This document shows, piece by piece, positions 33,421 through 44,402 of a stretch of 64,000 nt of DNA (its first letter is position 1; each line of letters begins with the position of its first letter). The translations under genes and the position numbers were made by a program. The DNA comes from Mixophyes australis (lineage: Eukaryota; Chordata; Amphibia; Anura; Limnodynastidae): the NCBI GenBank assembly GCA_036250195.1, contig JAVHZZ010000003.1, forward strand, positions 329,268,194-329,332,193, read 5' to 3'. The notes under the pieces were generated by a model, which did no database searches, had not been told where the DNA came from, and saw nothing but the letters and a program-made list of their open reading frames with translations.

Positions 33421-35020
33421 TATACCCTAAGGCTGAGTGGTTACAATGTAAATATGCTTAGTGGTACCTCTAAATTGTTTTGAAGTTGGTAAAGTATAAA
33501 GTTTATTTATTTTTTTGGGTGCTTTTTAATTACTCTCTCTTGTGATGTCTCCGGTGCAGGTATGAAAGCGGTATAAGAAGACCAACCTAGGCTAGGGGTG
33601 AATGATGGCAGATCAGGTGCAGCAGAAGGGAGGTGAAATGTGTATAATTTGTATTAACATTTTCAAGTTGTATATTCTTTCTATTCGGGAAATTCACTTA
33701 GGTGCTTCAGTTTTTTGTTTGTTTTTATGTTTGTTATATAAAGGTAAATGAAATGGCTGCAAACATATAGAAAAATATATTAATAAACTAGGATTGTTGT
33801 TTTATTTAAACTGTGTAGGATAGGGAATGTGGGTGAAAAAGAGAAGTGGAGGAGGTAAAGTAGGGGAAGGATGGATAGGAACTGGTGTGTGTTAAACGAG
33901 GATTTTGACATAATATTGGGACAATGTCTTTTGGAAGGAAACAAGTTTCAATTATTCCAGACGGTATATAGAGGTGTTTCTTTGATTTCTCTTCATTTGA
34001 TCCATAGTGTATAATATTCTTGGAACTTTTCTTTTGATGAATAGATCAGATCATCCATTGACATGTAGAAATCCAATCGCTTAAACCATACTTTTAATGG
34101 ATGGTGGTATTATGGATTTCCAGTGAACTGGTATTACAGCCTTTGCTGTGCAATTGAGGCATTTCAGGTGGACTTTTTATATTGGGAAATGAATAGTTTA
34201 GAATCATTAATTGTTTGGAAAGAAGTGTTACTTTATCCCAGAAAAGGTGAAGGATTGTTTTTTTTTTTTTTTACTACTATATTATTTAGCATTGATCAAA
34301 CATTAAGAGATAAGGAATTTAAAAATGGGGTTGTCAGTCTAACACTTAAATAAGTTAGGGCACGAGCAGCCCAAATGAACACTCAAAATAAATAGAGATG
34401 AAACCCTAAACAGAGTCTCATTGATTCTGACTATATAGATATAATTGCCTCTTGGCAAATACTAAATTATTCATACTTGTTCAATAAAGCCTCTATATAC
34501 CCTTGGTGCACCCTATCCAATGCATTTTGGTTTCTCTCGACCCACTATGATGATTTAAAAAACTTCTAGAATTAATCTATATATTAATATTTTTGTATAT
34601 AAAATCTTTGCACTTTCAGTAAGTGTTTTTCTAGGAGGATTAAAGCAGAAGTTTTTGGGTTTATAAGGTGTTTTACTAAGTTTGGGGAGGACACTTCTAG
34701 CAGATAACATTTACCTTGAGAAATGGGAAGATTTCGATTAATTCTATGTTTTAATTGTGTAGGGATTAAGTTATATTTAAGAAACATTGAATACTCATTT
34801 GACAACCTATCCGACCAAGGGGATATGTTTTTGTTTTAGGGATTGTATGGATTGGATTCCTTCTAATCTCATGATAGGCTGTTCATATTCCTGAGTCTAA
34901 CATGCAGTAAATATAGAAATATTAATTTTTATCTGAAAAATGGATTATATGACTGAGGTAGGTTGAGAAGTAATGGGTTCATCCTTTACATAAGATAGTC
35001 AAACCAATATGTTAAACATA
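33421..35020. other. Unassigned AT-rich sequence
   Basis: Chance frames only. A poly-T run lies at 34257-34273. Part of 33780-34500 may be old antisense LINE sequence, but I cannot support a family. Confidence 0.35.
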
Positions 35021-35021
35021 T

Positions 35022-35177
35022 GGACAAAACCACGTTAATAAAGGGCGCTTGCGTCGGGAAGTAACGCTCTTCCCCTGAGGAGGCCTGGCCTAGCCCCAAA
35101 TGCTTGACAGGAACCTTTTTAACACCTTAAGTAGCTTGATTTGACTAGAATTCATGAGTATCATGCACGGGTTAACT

Positions 35178-35180
<3 letters not shown>
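35022..35180 (+). mobile_element. Helitron-like 3' module alone, copy 2
   Basis: Only the last 160 bp of the element is present, starting GGACAAAACCACGTTAATAA and ending CACGGGTTAACTTG, with the same GGAAGTAACGCTCTTCCCC internal palindrome. The homology starts at the same base at which copy 4 stops, so this may be a unit that can move or be copied by itself. A TA microsatellite follows directly. Confidence 0.65.
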
Positions 35181-35217
<37 letters not shown>

Positions 35218-35218
35218 T
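35181..35218. repeat. (TA)n microsatellite
   Basis: TA dinucleotides directly after the Helitron-like 3' end. Confidence 0.95.
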
Positions 35219-35999
35219 AGTCTAACATTTTATTTTGACTGAAATTAATAATCTCATTGAAATAGTTGGTATTTGAACAAAACAAAGAAGCGGCTACGAA
35301 TTCCGTTATCAAGTTGATAGATACTGATTTTCTTTTCAGGAGACTCATGTGTTGCTACTTCCCTGCTATCCAATGAATGGCTAAACATTGGGGAACTACA
35401 ACTGAATCTTAGTCTTCAGTCACCTTTTACTAAACAGATGTTATCTTGCGTCTTGTCTCTGTGAGCAAGATAATCAGGGACACGAAACTAGCGAGGCAAT
35501 AGATAACAGTACTATATGCAAATAATTTACTAAGAATATACTTTTTTGATTATTTAGGGGATGAAAATGACTTATTAGAATTTATTGAAAATCATTATGA
35601 TAAGAGCACTATATTGATTGATCAAGCTTTCGGATTAGGCATAATTACACTAAATTAATATAACACTGTCCGGCCTAGCGGGTATCTTGGTGTATGTTTT
35701 CATTTTTAAGTTTTAATATTTACCATTTCTTTCACTTTATTGCACTCTACTATCTTTTAGCAAAAATAAAACTATCTGAAAATAAAAGATAAAATTGTCA
35801 AACTATATAATGGAGAAAGTTTTTTTTAATTTTTTTGTTTGTGAACGAATAATAAATACAACAAAGATATTTTTTATTTTCATATTTTCTTCCTTTATTT
35901 ATAGTGGACCATGGTGCTCTATTTCTTAAATATTCTGATCTTTAAGTTGCAAATTGTACTCAACTAAGATTTTAAATATCCTTTTGTTTTCCTGCATCA

Positions 36000-36284
36000 C
36001 CTTTGCTGTCCACCTGAGCTCCTCTGTCAGTCAGCTTCTGCCTGTTCTCTATACTTCCCTCCACTTCATCTCATGTTTGGTATGTTGCTCCTATGTTCCT
36101 GCGCACAGGCCTATCTCACACTGACCTGCTTCCTGCTTGATCCCATCTCTGTACCGTGCAAGTCGTTGTTGTTTTGCTGCGCACCTTGGAACAAATCTTC
36201 TCCAGATAATGTCATTCGTTGTTGTTTTGTTCTACTCCTCTTTGTGCATCACTGTGGACCTTTGGGGCATCTTATAAATAAATG

Positions 36285-36317
<33 letters not shown>

Positions 36318-36318
36318 T
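36000..36318 (+). mobile_element. L2-type LINE 3' end
   Basis: T/C-rich 3' untranslated sequence ends in CACTGTGGACCTTTGGGGC, then ATCTTATAAATAAATG and an (AAT)n tail from 36285. The final block parallels GCTGCGGACCCTTTGTGGC in the L2 copy at 26.1 kb. Confidence 0.6.
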
Positions 36319-36338
36319 CCTCAACCAGCCCTCTCAGG

Positions 36339-36613
36339 GGAAAACGCAGGATTTCTAGAGAGGGGTTTCCACGTCATGCCGCCAACAGGCATCGACAGTA
36401 TGCATGGGAGCGTGTCTATAATTTTAGATAGTGCTGGGCTACTATTTAACTCCCCATCATATACACAGACAATTCCTAATCCCATCATATACACAGGCAA
36501 TTCCTATCCCCATCATATAAAGAGGACAAGCCTCCTAAACCATACAGTGCTCCAGGCTGTGAGGGGGTTTCCAAGCACCCGGAAAGCCCCCCTCCCCTTT
36601 CCTAGATAGGCCC
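36339..36613. mobile_element. Possible hAT-type MITE
   Basis: The segment runs between CAGGGGAAAACGCAGG and TAGATAGGCCCCTG. Subterminal GGGGTTTCC blocks are near both ends, and two or three tandem CCCATCATATACACAG units lie inside. No 8-bp duplication is visible, so the boundaries are uncertain. Confidence 0.4.
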
Positions 36614-38468
36614 CTGCCTCATGTCATGATTCAATATTTGCTAATCTCTTCTGAACAGAGCCCTTTCTGCCATGTATGCCAGTATATATAGCTAAATTAA
36701 TATTAATATATATGTATCTGTAATCTATACAATGATATGTATTATGTTTGTATCATAATAATAATGACAATAATATTAATACCCCATATTGAACTGTCTG
36801 AATATGATAGCTTCTGTTGCTTACGCTGCAAGTTGTAATGAACATGGATACGGTACTCCTTCTGCACATATGTTTCTATTAATGGATGATTTTACACACA
36901 AGTATTTGCTCTCAATCTTCATAAAATATTGTCATGCTTCTGTATGAGTATTTGAAAGACAAATGAAGAAATTCTCCTTACACTTTGGATAAATACTCTC
37001 TCTTATTATCCTTCTCATGAATTGGTCATGGAGAATCACAAACGGATTTCAGCTGCACGAATTTGCTTCACAAATAAAAGGCTCATCCTGGAATTGCACG
37101 ATATTAAGGAAGCCAAGTTACAAATAGTTTCACAACTGAACTAATTTTCATTTGTACAAAAACATGATTTAATAAGGATAGTAAATTCCTAAAGCAGCAG
37201 GTGGTTTGTGCATGCTTCTACAAGCATTTGAAAAGCGAATAACACAAAAACATGGAGTCTTCAGCTACTGCAATGAATCTTCTGTTTAATCCAATAAAAT
37301 TATATGTCATGTGAATATTTATAGTTCTTGAATCCCAGCCATGTAATAAGCTAGTGCAGTAAAATATTATAATGAACAAATGCACTGTAAGCATAATGTT
37401 TGCTGTAATACAAGTACGTCTTATAGAAGTACATTCACTGAGGCCAACTGCAATGTGAACTGTGATATGAGATGCTTTATAGAGCTAATATAAACAAAGA
37501 AATGTGATGATAGGATGTCGCAAGACAAATGTTGTAGCTTTCTTTTTTTTTGTGTGTGTGCAAATTTAAATGGAATGCACATTTTAGTTCCTGCTCTATA
37601 CATCTATGGTTTAATTAATCAAATGCTTGACAGTTAACTTGTTCTTTGCAACTTCAATGCTATAGAGGAGACCAGATTTTTTTGTCAGATATATTTTCTT
37701 AATGCAGAGAGATTTCTAAGACATCTGCACATACAGATGTTGGGATGTAATACTTTGCATAGCTAGTTGACATTCTGTTGTTATTCCCATGAAAAGTTCA
37801 GCCTGTACTTTTAAGGCAATGTACTTTTTACTGTCAATTTTTTTTTTTACCGTTTGTTTTTTCTTTCTTTATGAAGACGTTAAATGTGATCTTTTTATGA
37901 CTTCATAAACTTTAGATTTCTATCTGTAATTTTTAATTTTATAAAAAGCACCAACGAAAAAAACACAAACTAAAGCAGCTCACTGCAAAACTAGTAAAAA
38001 TAATACAAATCTTTTAATAATAAATCTTTATTTAGATGCTTTTATTTTAAGCTTAGACAGTATAAAATTTGCTTTTGTCAAACAATGAAAGGTCTGGTGT
38101 TTTAATAAACAGCTTCAAGTAAATAAAATTATACATTAGAAAGCATTTATAAATATAAGTAAAAATTTAATTGTACAGCATCCATTTGTTTTAGGACATC
38201 ATTTTATTTATTAAAATATATATTCGAGAATTTGCTTTGGCTGTAATTGACATATTCTATGGAATTATACAGCTTTATTTAAATGTGAGCATTGCAACGT
38301 TATATCTTTGTAGCTATTTATCAGAAACTTGTCTTAAAAATAAATCATGCATAGATAGATAAATAGATAAATTAATAAAAGGTAGCTTTAAGGCCTCCTT
38401 TTAAATTCTGCTAAACTGCTTTGTTGCCTGTGAACATACACTATGTTGATCAGATATACATTTTAATA
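36614..38468. other. Unique AT-rich sequence, possible conserved non-coding DNA
   Basis: There are no transposon ends and no convincing open frame. Stretches near 37000-37260 and 37600-38400 are non-repetitive, very AT-rich and full of TAATTA-like, TTTATTA and ATGCATA cores. This resembles deeply conserved AT-rich enhancers near developmental genes, but only an alignment could show it. Confidence 0.25.
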
Positions 38469-38476
38469 TTCATAAG

Positions 38477-38767
38477 CAGAGCCGGATTTAGACCTCACGG
38501 GGCCCTAGACAAGATACTGGTTTGGGGCCCCCTCCCTGAAAAAATCCATTGCACTGTAGTTTATTAGCATAACATATACCTCTATTTAGGGGCTTGCTGG
38601 TAGACTTTAGCCCGGGGGGGGGGGGGGGGGGGCAAGCACATAGCACTGGCCCATAAGTAGCAGCCCATTTTTAAAGGGTGGTCTCACCGCCAGCCCTGGA
38701 AGGGCCCTTTGGGGACCACTGGGCCCTAGGCAATTGCCTAGGTTGCCTAGTGGTAAATCCGGCCCTG
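38477..38767. mobile_element. hAT-type MITE with perfect 8-bp TSD
   Basis: The element begins CAGAGCCGGATTTAGACC and ends GGTAAATCCGGCCCTG, inverted termini. TTCATAAG lies directly before it (38469-38476) and after it (38768-38775). Subterminal GGGGCCC motifs occur at both ends. A poly-G run of 20 lies at 38613-38632. It is 291 bp long and non-coding. Confidence 0.88.
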
Positions 38768-39028
38768 TTCATAAGTATGAAACTTATCTAATCACAAGCA
38801 TAAATTGATTATTTTCTTGTAGTACTGTAACAAGATACTATTATTGGGATTCTGTATACTGTAAAACACCCATTTCATGTTTTTCGACAGGACCAGAAAA
38901 AATTGGTGCCAAATGCGGGAAATGTCTACATAACCATCACGCGATAAAAAACACAAGGAGTTTGTAATTGACCACAGTGGTTTATTGTGTTAAGTAGTTT
39001 GTTGTAGCATTCCCAAATGTATACATAT

Positions 39029-39199
39029 GGGGGTAAATTTATCAAGCTGAGAGTTTTCCGGCGGGTTTGATAAGTGGAGATGTTGCCTATAGCAACTAAT
39101 CAGATTCTAGCTGTTAATTTGCAGAATGTACTAAATAAATGATATCTGATTGGTTTTTCAAACTCGCCAGAAAACTCTCAGCTTGATACATTTACTCCA
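39029..39199. mobile_element. Fold-back MITE related to the GTATATTTACTAAACT family
   Basis: The left arm GGGGGTAAATTTATCAAGCT with GAGAGTTTTCCGGCG is mirrored by CGCCAGAAAACTCTC with AGCTTGATACATTTAC. The inner block GTGGAGATGTTGCCTATAGC followed by CAATCAGATTCTAGC-like sequence is shared with the copies at 18.8 and 60.3 kb, but the terminal 40 bp differ. It is a sister family with exchanged ends. Confidence 0.7.
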
Positions 39200-40500
39200 T
39201 GGAGTACTTCCCTTACAAAATCATATCTGTACAGTAAAATAAGACACAAGAAAAAAATGAGAATTTCATTCTAATCTAAGAAAGATTGTCCACAGAATAT
39301 ATATTCTGTATACTAGGGGAGTTTATATAACAAAGACTAATATGGAGGAAAGAGCATTTCTAGTATTTCCTCCATAATTATCTCTTCATAGCCATTTAGG
39401 GAGAGGAACCAGGGAGCTGTTGCTCAACTTTCTCATTAAAGAGAGTGTAGCAACAGCTTATCTCTGTATTACTAGCTGTGATAGACGGCAAAGACTGAAA
39501 TCAGGGGAGGAGGCTGGGTGGATCAAGGCCAAAGACATGTGAGTGGAGGGCCACTGAAGTTTGAGTCACCCCATTGGCCCATGTTCAATCATGTTCCCTC
39601 CTCTTTGGTCCTGAGAACTCTCCTGTTCTTAGTCAGCAACTGATTGTATTAAATATATAGCATATTCTGTTTTGTGCGGGGGCGATACAATTGCATTAAG
39701 TTCCCTGAACATGTCATAGTTTGAGAAATTTTCTCTGTAGGAATATGTGGGATAATTACAATTAGATTAATTTATACATGTATAATTAAACAAAGACTCA
39801 GAACATTGCCTATTTGGGGTTCTTGATGAGCAGATTGTGAACCTCAGAACTGGACCCACCACCATAGTTAATTAAATAGCCCATGCAAGATAGTTTTATA
39901 TTGCAAATGATTATATGTCAAAACCAGTAATTTTGTGGATTTTAATGTCAGCTGTTGATTTGGAGGTGTCAATCGCTGTGTAAATTCTGTATTGCCAATT
40001 TAACCAATTAGAGCAAGTAATCAATATTCCAAAAATATAGAAGGCCCAACTTTTACCTTATGGAATCAGTTAAAACAGCTGAATCACATAAAGCTGCACT
40101 GACAGCATCAGGCAAATTGCCCAATGTCTCCAGGGACAGATTAATCTAAGGACTGATGGAACTGCAGCTTTAGAAGAACTCCTTCAGACATAGGCAGATG
40201 AGTGGAGAAGGGAACGTCCTTTGTTTGTTTCTGCAGTAAAAAAATGAAGAGCAGCCAGCATGGCTGCCAGTCCCTGTCTCCCTCCTCTAACACTGACTGA
40301 TTTGTCAGTCTCCCCCGCACAGATGGTTTAGAAGCTACAGCGCATAAGCAGAACTGTAGAGCAAGAGCAGCTGTAGAAGAAGTAGCAAAATTATGGTGGA
40401 ATGATGGAGATGGTGAGGCCAGTGGAGAATCTAGAGGCACTAGAGACCCCAGTTGTGCTCTACTGAGTATCCTGGGCGCTGGTGCATATGCAGTGAATTA
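39200..40500. other. Unassigned sequence
   Basis: CAGGGACAGATTAATCTAAGG at 40133 resembles a hAT left terminus, but no partner end or duplication was found. No gene. Confidence 0.35.
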
Positions 40501-40505
40501 TATAT

Positions 40506-40906
40506 TCTACTATATAAATGCCTAGTGGCGTGTGTGAAAAAAAAAAAACCAAGCTGCAGCGCCACCTGCTGGGCAGAGTTATACACTAACCTATATATTT
40601 CTTGAAGGAGAAGTGACAGTTGGGAGTGGTTGGTGGTTGCCAGGGGTGACAGTGGGGAGTTTTTAACACCTTAAGTAGCTTGATGAAAGATGTGGCGATG
40701 AAGATGAAGGATGAGGTGATGGAGAAAAATGATGAGGTGGTGACATGTGGACAAAACCACGTTAAAAAATGGCGCTTGCGTCGGGAAGTAACGCTCTTCC
40801 CCTGAGGAGGCCTGGCCTAGCCCCAAATGCATGACAAGAACCTTTTTAACACCTTAAGTAGCTTGATTTGACTAGAATGCATGAGTATCATGCATGGGTT
40901 AACTTG
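40506..40906 (+). mobile_element. Helitron-like copy 3, internally rearranged
   Basis: The copy starts TCTACTATATAAATGCCTAG and ends CATGGGTTAACTTG. The AAATTTGGTATAC part and most tandem units are deleted. At 40660-40684 the segment TTTTTAACACCTTAAGTAGC plus TTGAT, which belongs in the 3' module and is also present there at 40843-40867, replaces the normal middle. Copy 4 abuts its 3' end without spacer. Confidence 0.6.
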
Positions 40907-41370
40907 TCTACTATATAAAAGCCTAGTGGCGTGTGTCTGTGTGTGGAAAACAAAAAAAACAAGCTGCAGCGCCACCTGCTGGGCGAAGTTATACACTGAC
41001 CTACTAAATTCTTAGTGTGTGTGGAAAAAAAAACTCAGAAAGGGCTGAAATTTGGTATACTAAGATGTGTTTAATTTGTTAATTTAATTTGTTAATTGTT
41101 AAAAGTGTTTATAAAGATTTTTTAAAAATATATATATATATTTCTTGAAGGAGAAGTGACAATTGGGAGTGGTTGGTGGTTGCCGGGGGTGACAGTGGGG
41201 AGTGGTTGGTGGTTGTCGGGGGTGACAGTGTGAGAGGAGTGTGATACTCAGGACCGCTGAGAGAGACCCCTGTGTCTGGATAGACATCTGGATAGATGTG
41301 GCGATAAAGATGAAGGATGAGGTGATGGAGAAAAATGATGAGGTGGTGACATGGACAAAACCACGTTAAA
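40907..41370 (+). mobile_element. Helitron-like copy 4, head to tail with copy 3, 3' truncated
   Basis: The copy starts TCTACTATATAAAAGCCTAG immediately after copy 3. It has the same order as copy 1: GCTGCAGCGCCACCTGCTGG, AAGGGCTGAAATTTGGTATA, two tandem GTTGGTGG units, then TGAAGGATGAGGTGATGG. It stops just inside the 3' module at GACAAAACCACGTTAAAA and is followed by a TA run. Confidence 0.6.
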
Positions 41371-41549
41371 AATATATATATATATAGTAAGTTATTGATT
41401 TTGCAATACTGAATGCATGGAGCCACATGTATTACAGTCACCCCAAAACAGGTTTGTCATTTCCTGTCCTCCTTTTGTTTTGCTGCCATCTATTTACAGT
41501 AGAATTAAGATGCTCACAAACAGCTTTTCTGTTGGTGAATTTGGTTGTT

Positions 41550-41890
41550 TGGGTAAAACTGGTAAAAAAAAAAAAAAAAATTCAGTTGCACCATTTAGAG
41601 TAAGGCTCAAAACAAAAACAGGTGCTCCTGTACAAACCCTGTTATAATGCAGGGGGTGCAAATCAATTAATTTTGTACATGCATCGAAAATACTGTCTGC
41701 CTTTACATGTAGCACTATAATACTGTCCAGCTTTATTTTACACTCCAATTTAGAGTTGAGCTAAAATATTCTGATTCCCAACTCTAGATCTGTCTGCACA
41801 TTTTAAATTTGCCCCCCTAAAGTGTGACATGATTTTTCCTTTTCTTTGGTTTGCTTCTAGTACTGAGACTCTGTATCTGTTCAATGCAAT
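41550..41890. mobile_element. Diverged member of a long-arm MITE family
   Basis: GCAGGGGGTGCAAATCAATTA, TTACATGTAGCACTATAATAC and GCACATTTTAAATTTGCCCC occur in the same order as in the 54.6-kb element, followed by GATTTTTCCTTTTC. The terminal repeats are too eroded to place the ends. Confidence 0.45.
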
Positions 41891-42085
41891 TGGGATGCAA
41901 TTTGTCTAGACGACCTCTAGTGGTCCATGATCTTATTGGCATGTATGCCCATTTTGGATGATGGTATGGTCTAATTTTCCCCAAAGTTTCTCAAATAGAA
42001 AATTCCCATCAAAGCAAGAATTTCAATCTCCATAAAATGACATATTAATTTCCCTACTAAGATGTTTATTTTCTATGGAGAGCTC

Positions 42086-42252
42086 CAGGGGAGTTCTGGA
42101 AAACTTCAGCCCGGGGGGCAAGACTCGACTCAGCATCCTATTTTAAAGGGATAAAAATGCAGGTGGCTCAGTGACCCATCCCAAGGTAGCCCACTATGGG
42201 ACCGGCCCAGGGGAATCATGCCCCCCTGTCCCCCCAGCCCCACCTGCCCCTG
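42086..42252. mobile_element. hAT-type MITE with perfect 8-bp TSD
   Basis: The element begins CAGGGGAGTTCTGG and ends CCACCTGCCCCTG. GAGAGCTC lies directly before it (42078-42085) and after it (42253-42260). The ends are rich in GGGGGGC and CCCCCAGCCCC. It is 167 bp long and non-coding. Confidence 0.82.
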
Positions 42253-42260
42253 GAGAGCTC

Positions 42261-43800
42261 CCACTTTGCTTTGTATCTGTGCCAGTTACAATAATTAAAG
42301 AGGCTGCTCTAAATATTTGGTTGCCCTTTCCAAGTAAATATATAAACAAACAAATAACCACTTTTGAGATCTTAGGTGAGCATGTTTTGTGAGACTGTCC
42401 TGGACCTGCAGATACATCGGGGCTCTTTTTAATCCAGTCATATAACTAAAAATGAGCATGTAAAACTAGTTTAGGTCCTTGTTATACTGAGGTGTATTCT
42501 CTTTCACCTGTATGTTGTACGCCCTTACAAATGTCTTCTTGCTTGGTATATGCAGACGTCTTCCATTCCTCCTCACCTAGGTTTCTGACAGAATTGTCCT
42601 GGTAACTGCAGGAAGTATATAAACATAAAGACTGAAGTAAGGTCTAAGTATATAGAGAGAAGGTACCCCAGTCCACTAATTGATAATTTACAAATAAAAT
42701 TTCTTATGGGTGATCAACATTAATATTCTCATTACTTGGAAAAATGCGCCTTTGTTCCAGAGATAGTGGTAACTCCTATACTGTCATCCATAAGACCAAG
42801 AGACAAGGACTTTGGTATTATTCCTGTCTAATGGAAAGGGCCAATAGAACGGCGGAGAGTCTTCCTGTAATTCCTAATGTTCTAGCATATTACATGTACC
42901 GATGTATACTATGATCAGAGAAAACCTGTATGTCTGTTCAGGCTTCATTGATGTAACATTTAAGAGCAAGACGATTTGATTAGCACACAATTGACTGCCG
43001 AGCAACGCAGCTACACAGCCACTATCGGCTAACACTTTCAGGTCTGTGACGTCATCAGTGCAGGAAGCACAGATGCATCTACACCCTGCTCAAAGTCACA
43101 TTTTTATGCGGGACACTCATACAAAAGGGTCAAAACTTAACTGATAATGGGTATGGCCAATGGATGGATTACATCTTGGCCAGGTTTTTATTTTTTAGAA
43201 TGGGGGAAATATGCAAAAATATATAGTACATAATGCAGACAGGTTGTGTGTATTCAGTCACACCATAGAACAATACACATCATGGCTGATGTCAGAGGAG
43301 AATGTAACACATTTGGAGACTTATTGGACAAGGTGAAACTACATCTTTATCATACACTCTTAATGACCACATTATTCCAAGAATAAATCTGTTTCTACTT
43401 ATTTTATATCTTTATCTCAGGCATCTATTTTGGCTTGAAAGTTGTCTGTTTGCTTTAAAATGTTTAATTGTCATATGATTCAATCCATTTCCCCCCTGAA
43501 CATCTGTTTTTCATGTTACTGTTTTGTGCGAATATTTTTAGCTTATTCTACCTTTCTTCATTGGGAAAAAAATTGTTTGACTGATAACTGTTAAGCAGTC
43601 TTCACCCTTGTTTGAATGATAAAAATCTTCTAAATACAGATATGATATTATTATGTCATCTAACTCAGATTTGAGGATTGGTTGAATAAGATTTTAAGTT
43701 AGTGTGATTAAAGGGCAAGCAAGTCGTCTATTGGAGTATGGAATTAATATATATACGCACTGATGTAGCTACCATGGAAGCAGGAAGTAACGCGCCACCA
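42261..43800. other. No recognisable gene
   Basis: Unassigned AT-rich sequence with no clear element ends. Confidence 0.4.
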
Positions 43801-43815
43801 TCTTGACTTATGGCA

Positions 43816-43978
43816 GGGGCGGGCTGGGCCGGGGGGCAGCTTAGTCCAGCCGCTGTTAGGGCCACCCCCCCCTTCCGATGCAATATTTCCTATTTATTAC
43901 TTTTGGCTGCATCACATGACACGTGTGCGGACGCATCATCAGTTACGCAGCCACATCGCGTGTCACGTGATGCAGCGT
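43816..43978. mobile_element. Truncated hAT-like fragment with an 18-bp hairpin
   Basis: The fragment starts CAGGGGCGGGCTGGGCC, a hAT-type terminus, followed by C-rich sequence. At 43906-43923 and 43959-43976 an 18-bp inverted repeat (GCTGCATCACATGACACG and its complement with one mismatch) is present, with several CpGs in the loop. The other terminus is missing; AT repeats follow. Confidence 0.5.
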
Positions 43979-43997
43979 GACACAGTCAGAGAGGCAG

Positions 43998-44004
43998 ATA
44001 TATC

Positions 44005-44042
<38 letters not shown>

Positions 44043-44061
44043 GTACACACACACACACATA
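43998..44061. repeat. (TA)n/(CA)n microsatellite
   Basis: A TA run with interruptions passes into CA repeats. Confidence 0.95.
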
Positions 44062-44202
44062 TGTATGAGTCTGTGTGTGAGTGTGTGTCTATATTAAGGA
44101 ATTTAGACTGTAAGCTCCATTGGGGCAGGGACAGATGTGAATGAGTTCTCTGTACAGCGCTGCAGAATCAGTGGCGCTATATAAATAAATGGTCATGATA
44201 AT

Positions 44203-44206
<4 letters not shown>
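44062..44206 (+). mobile_element. V-SINE 3' tail only
   Basis: Starts in the GT-rich linker and contains AATTTAGACTGTAAGCTCC, GGGGCAGGGAC and CTGTACAGCGCTGCAGAATC followed by GTGGCGCTATATAAATAAAT. Severely 5' truncated. Confidence 0.8.

Positions 44207-44402
<196 letters not shown>

Noticed and set aside
36339..36613. 8-bp target duplication for the CAGGGG...CCCCTG segment
   Set aside because: AGCCCTCT before and CCTCATGT after do not match, so only a tentative hAT call is kept.
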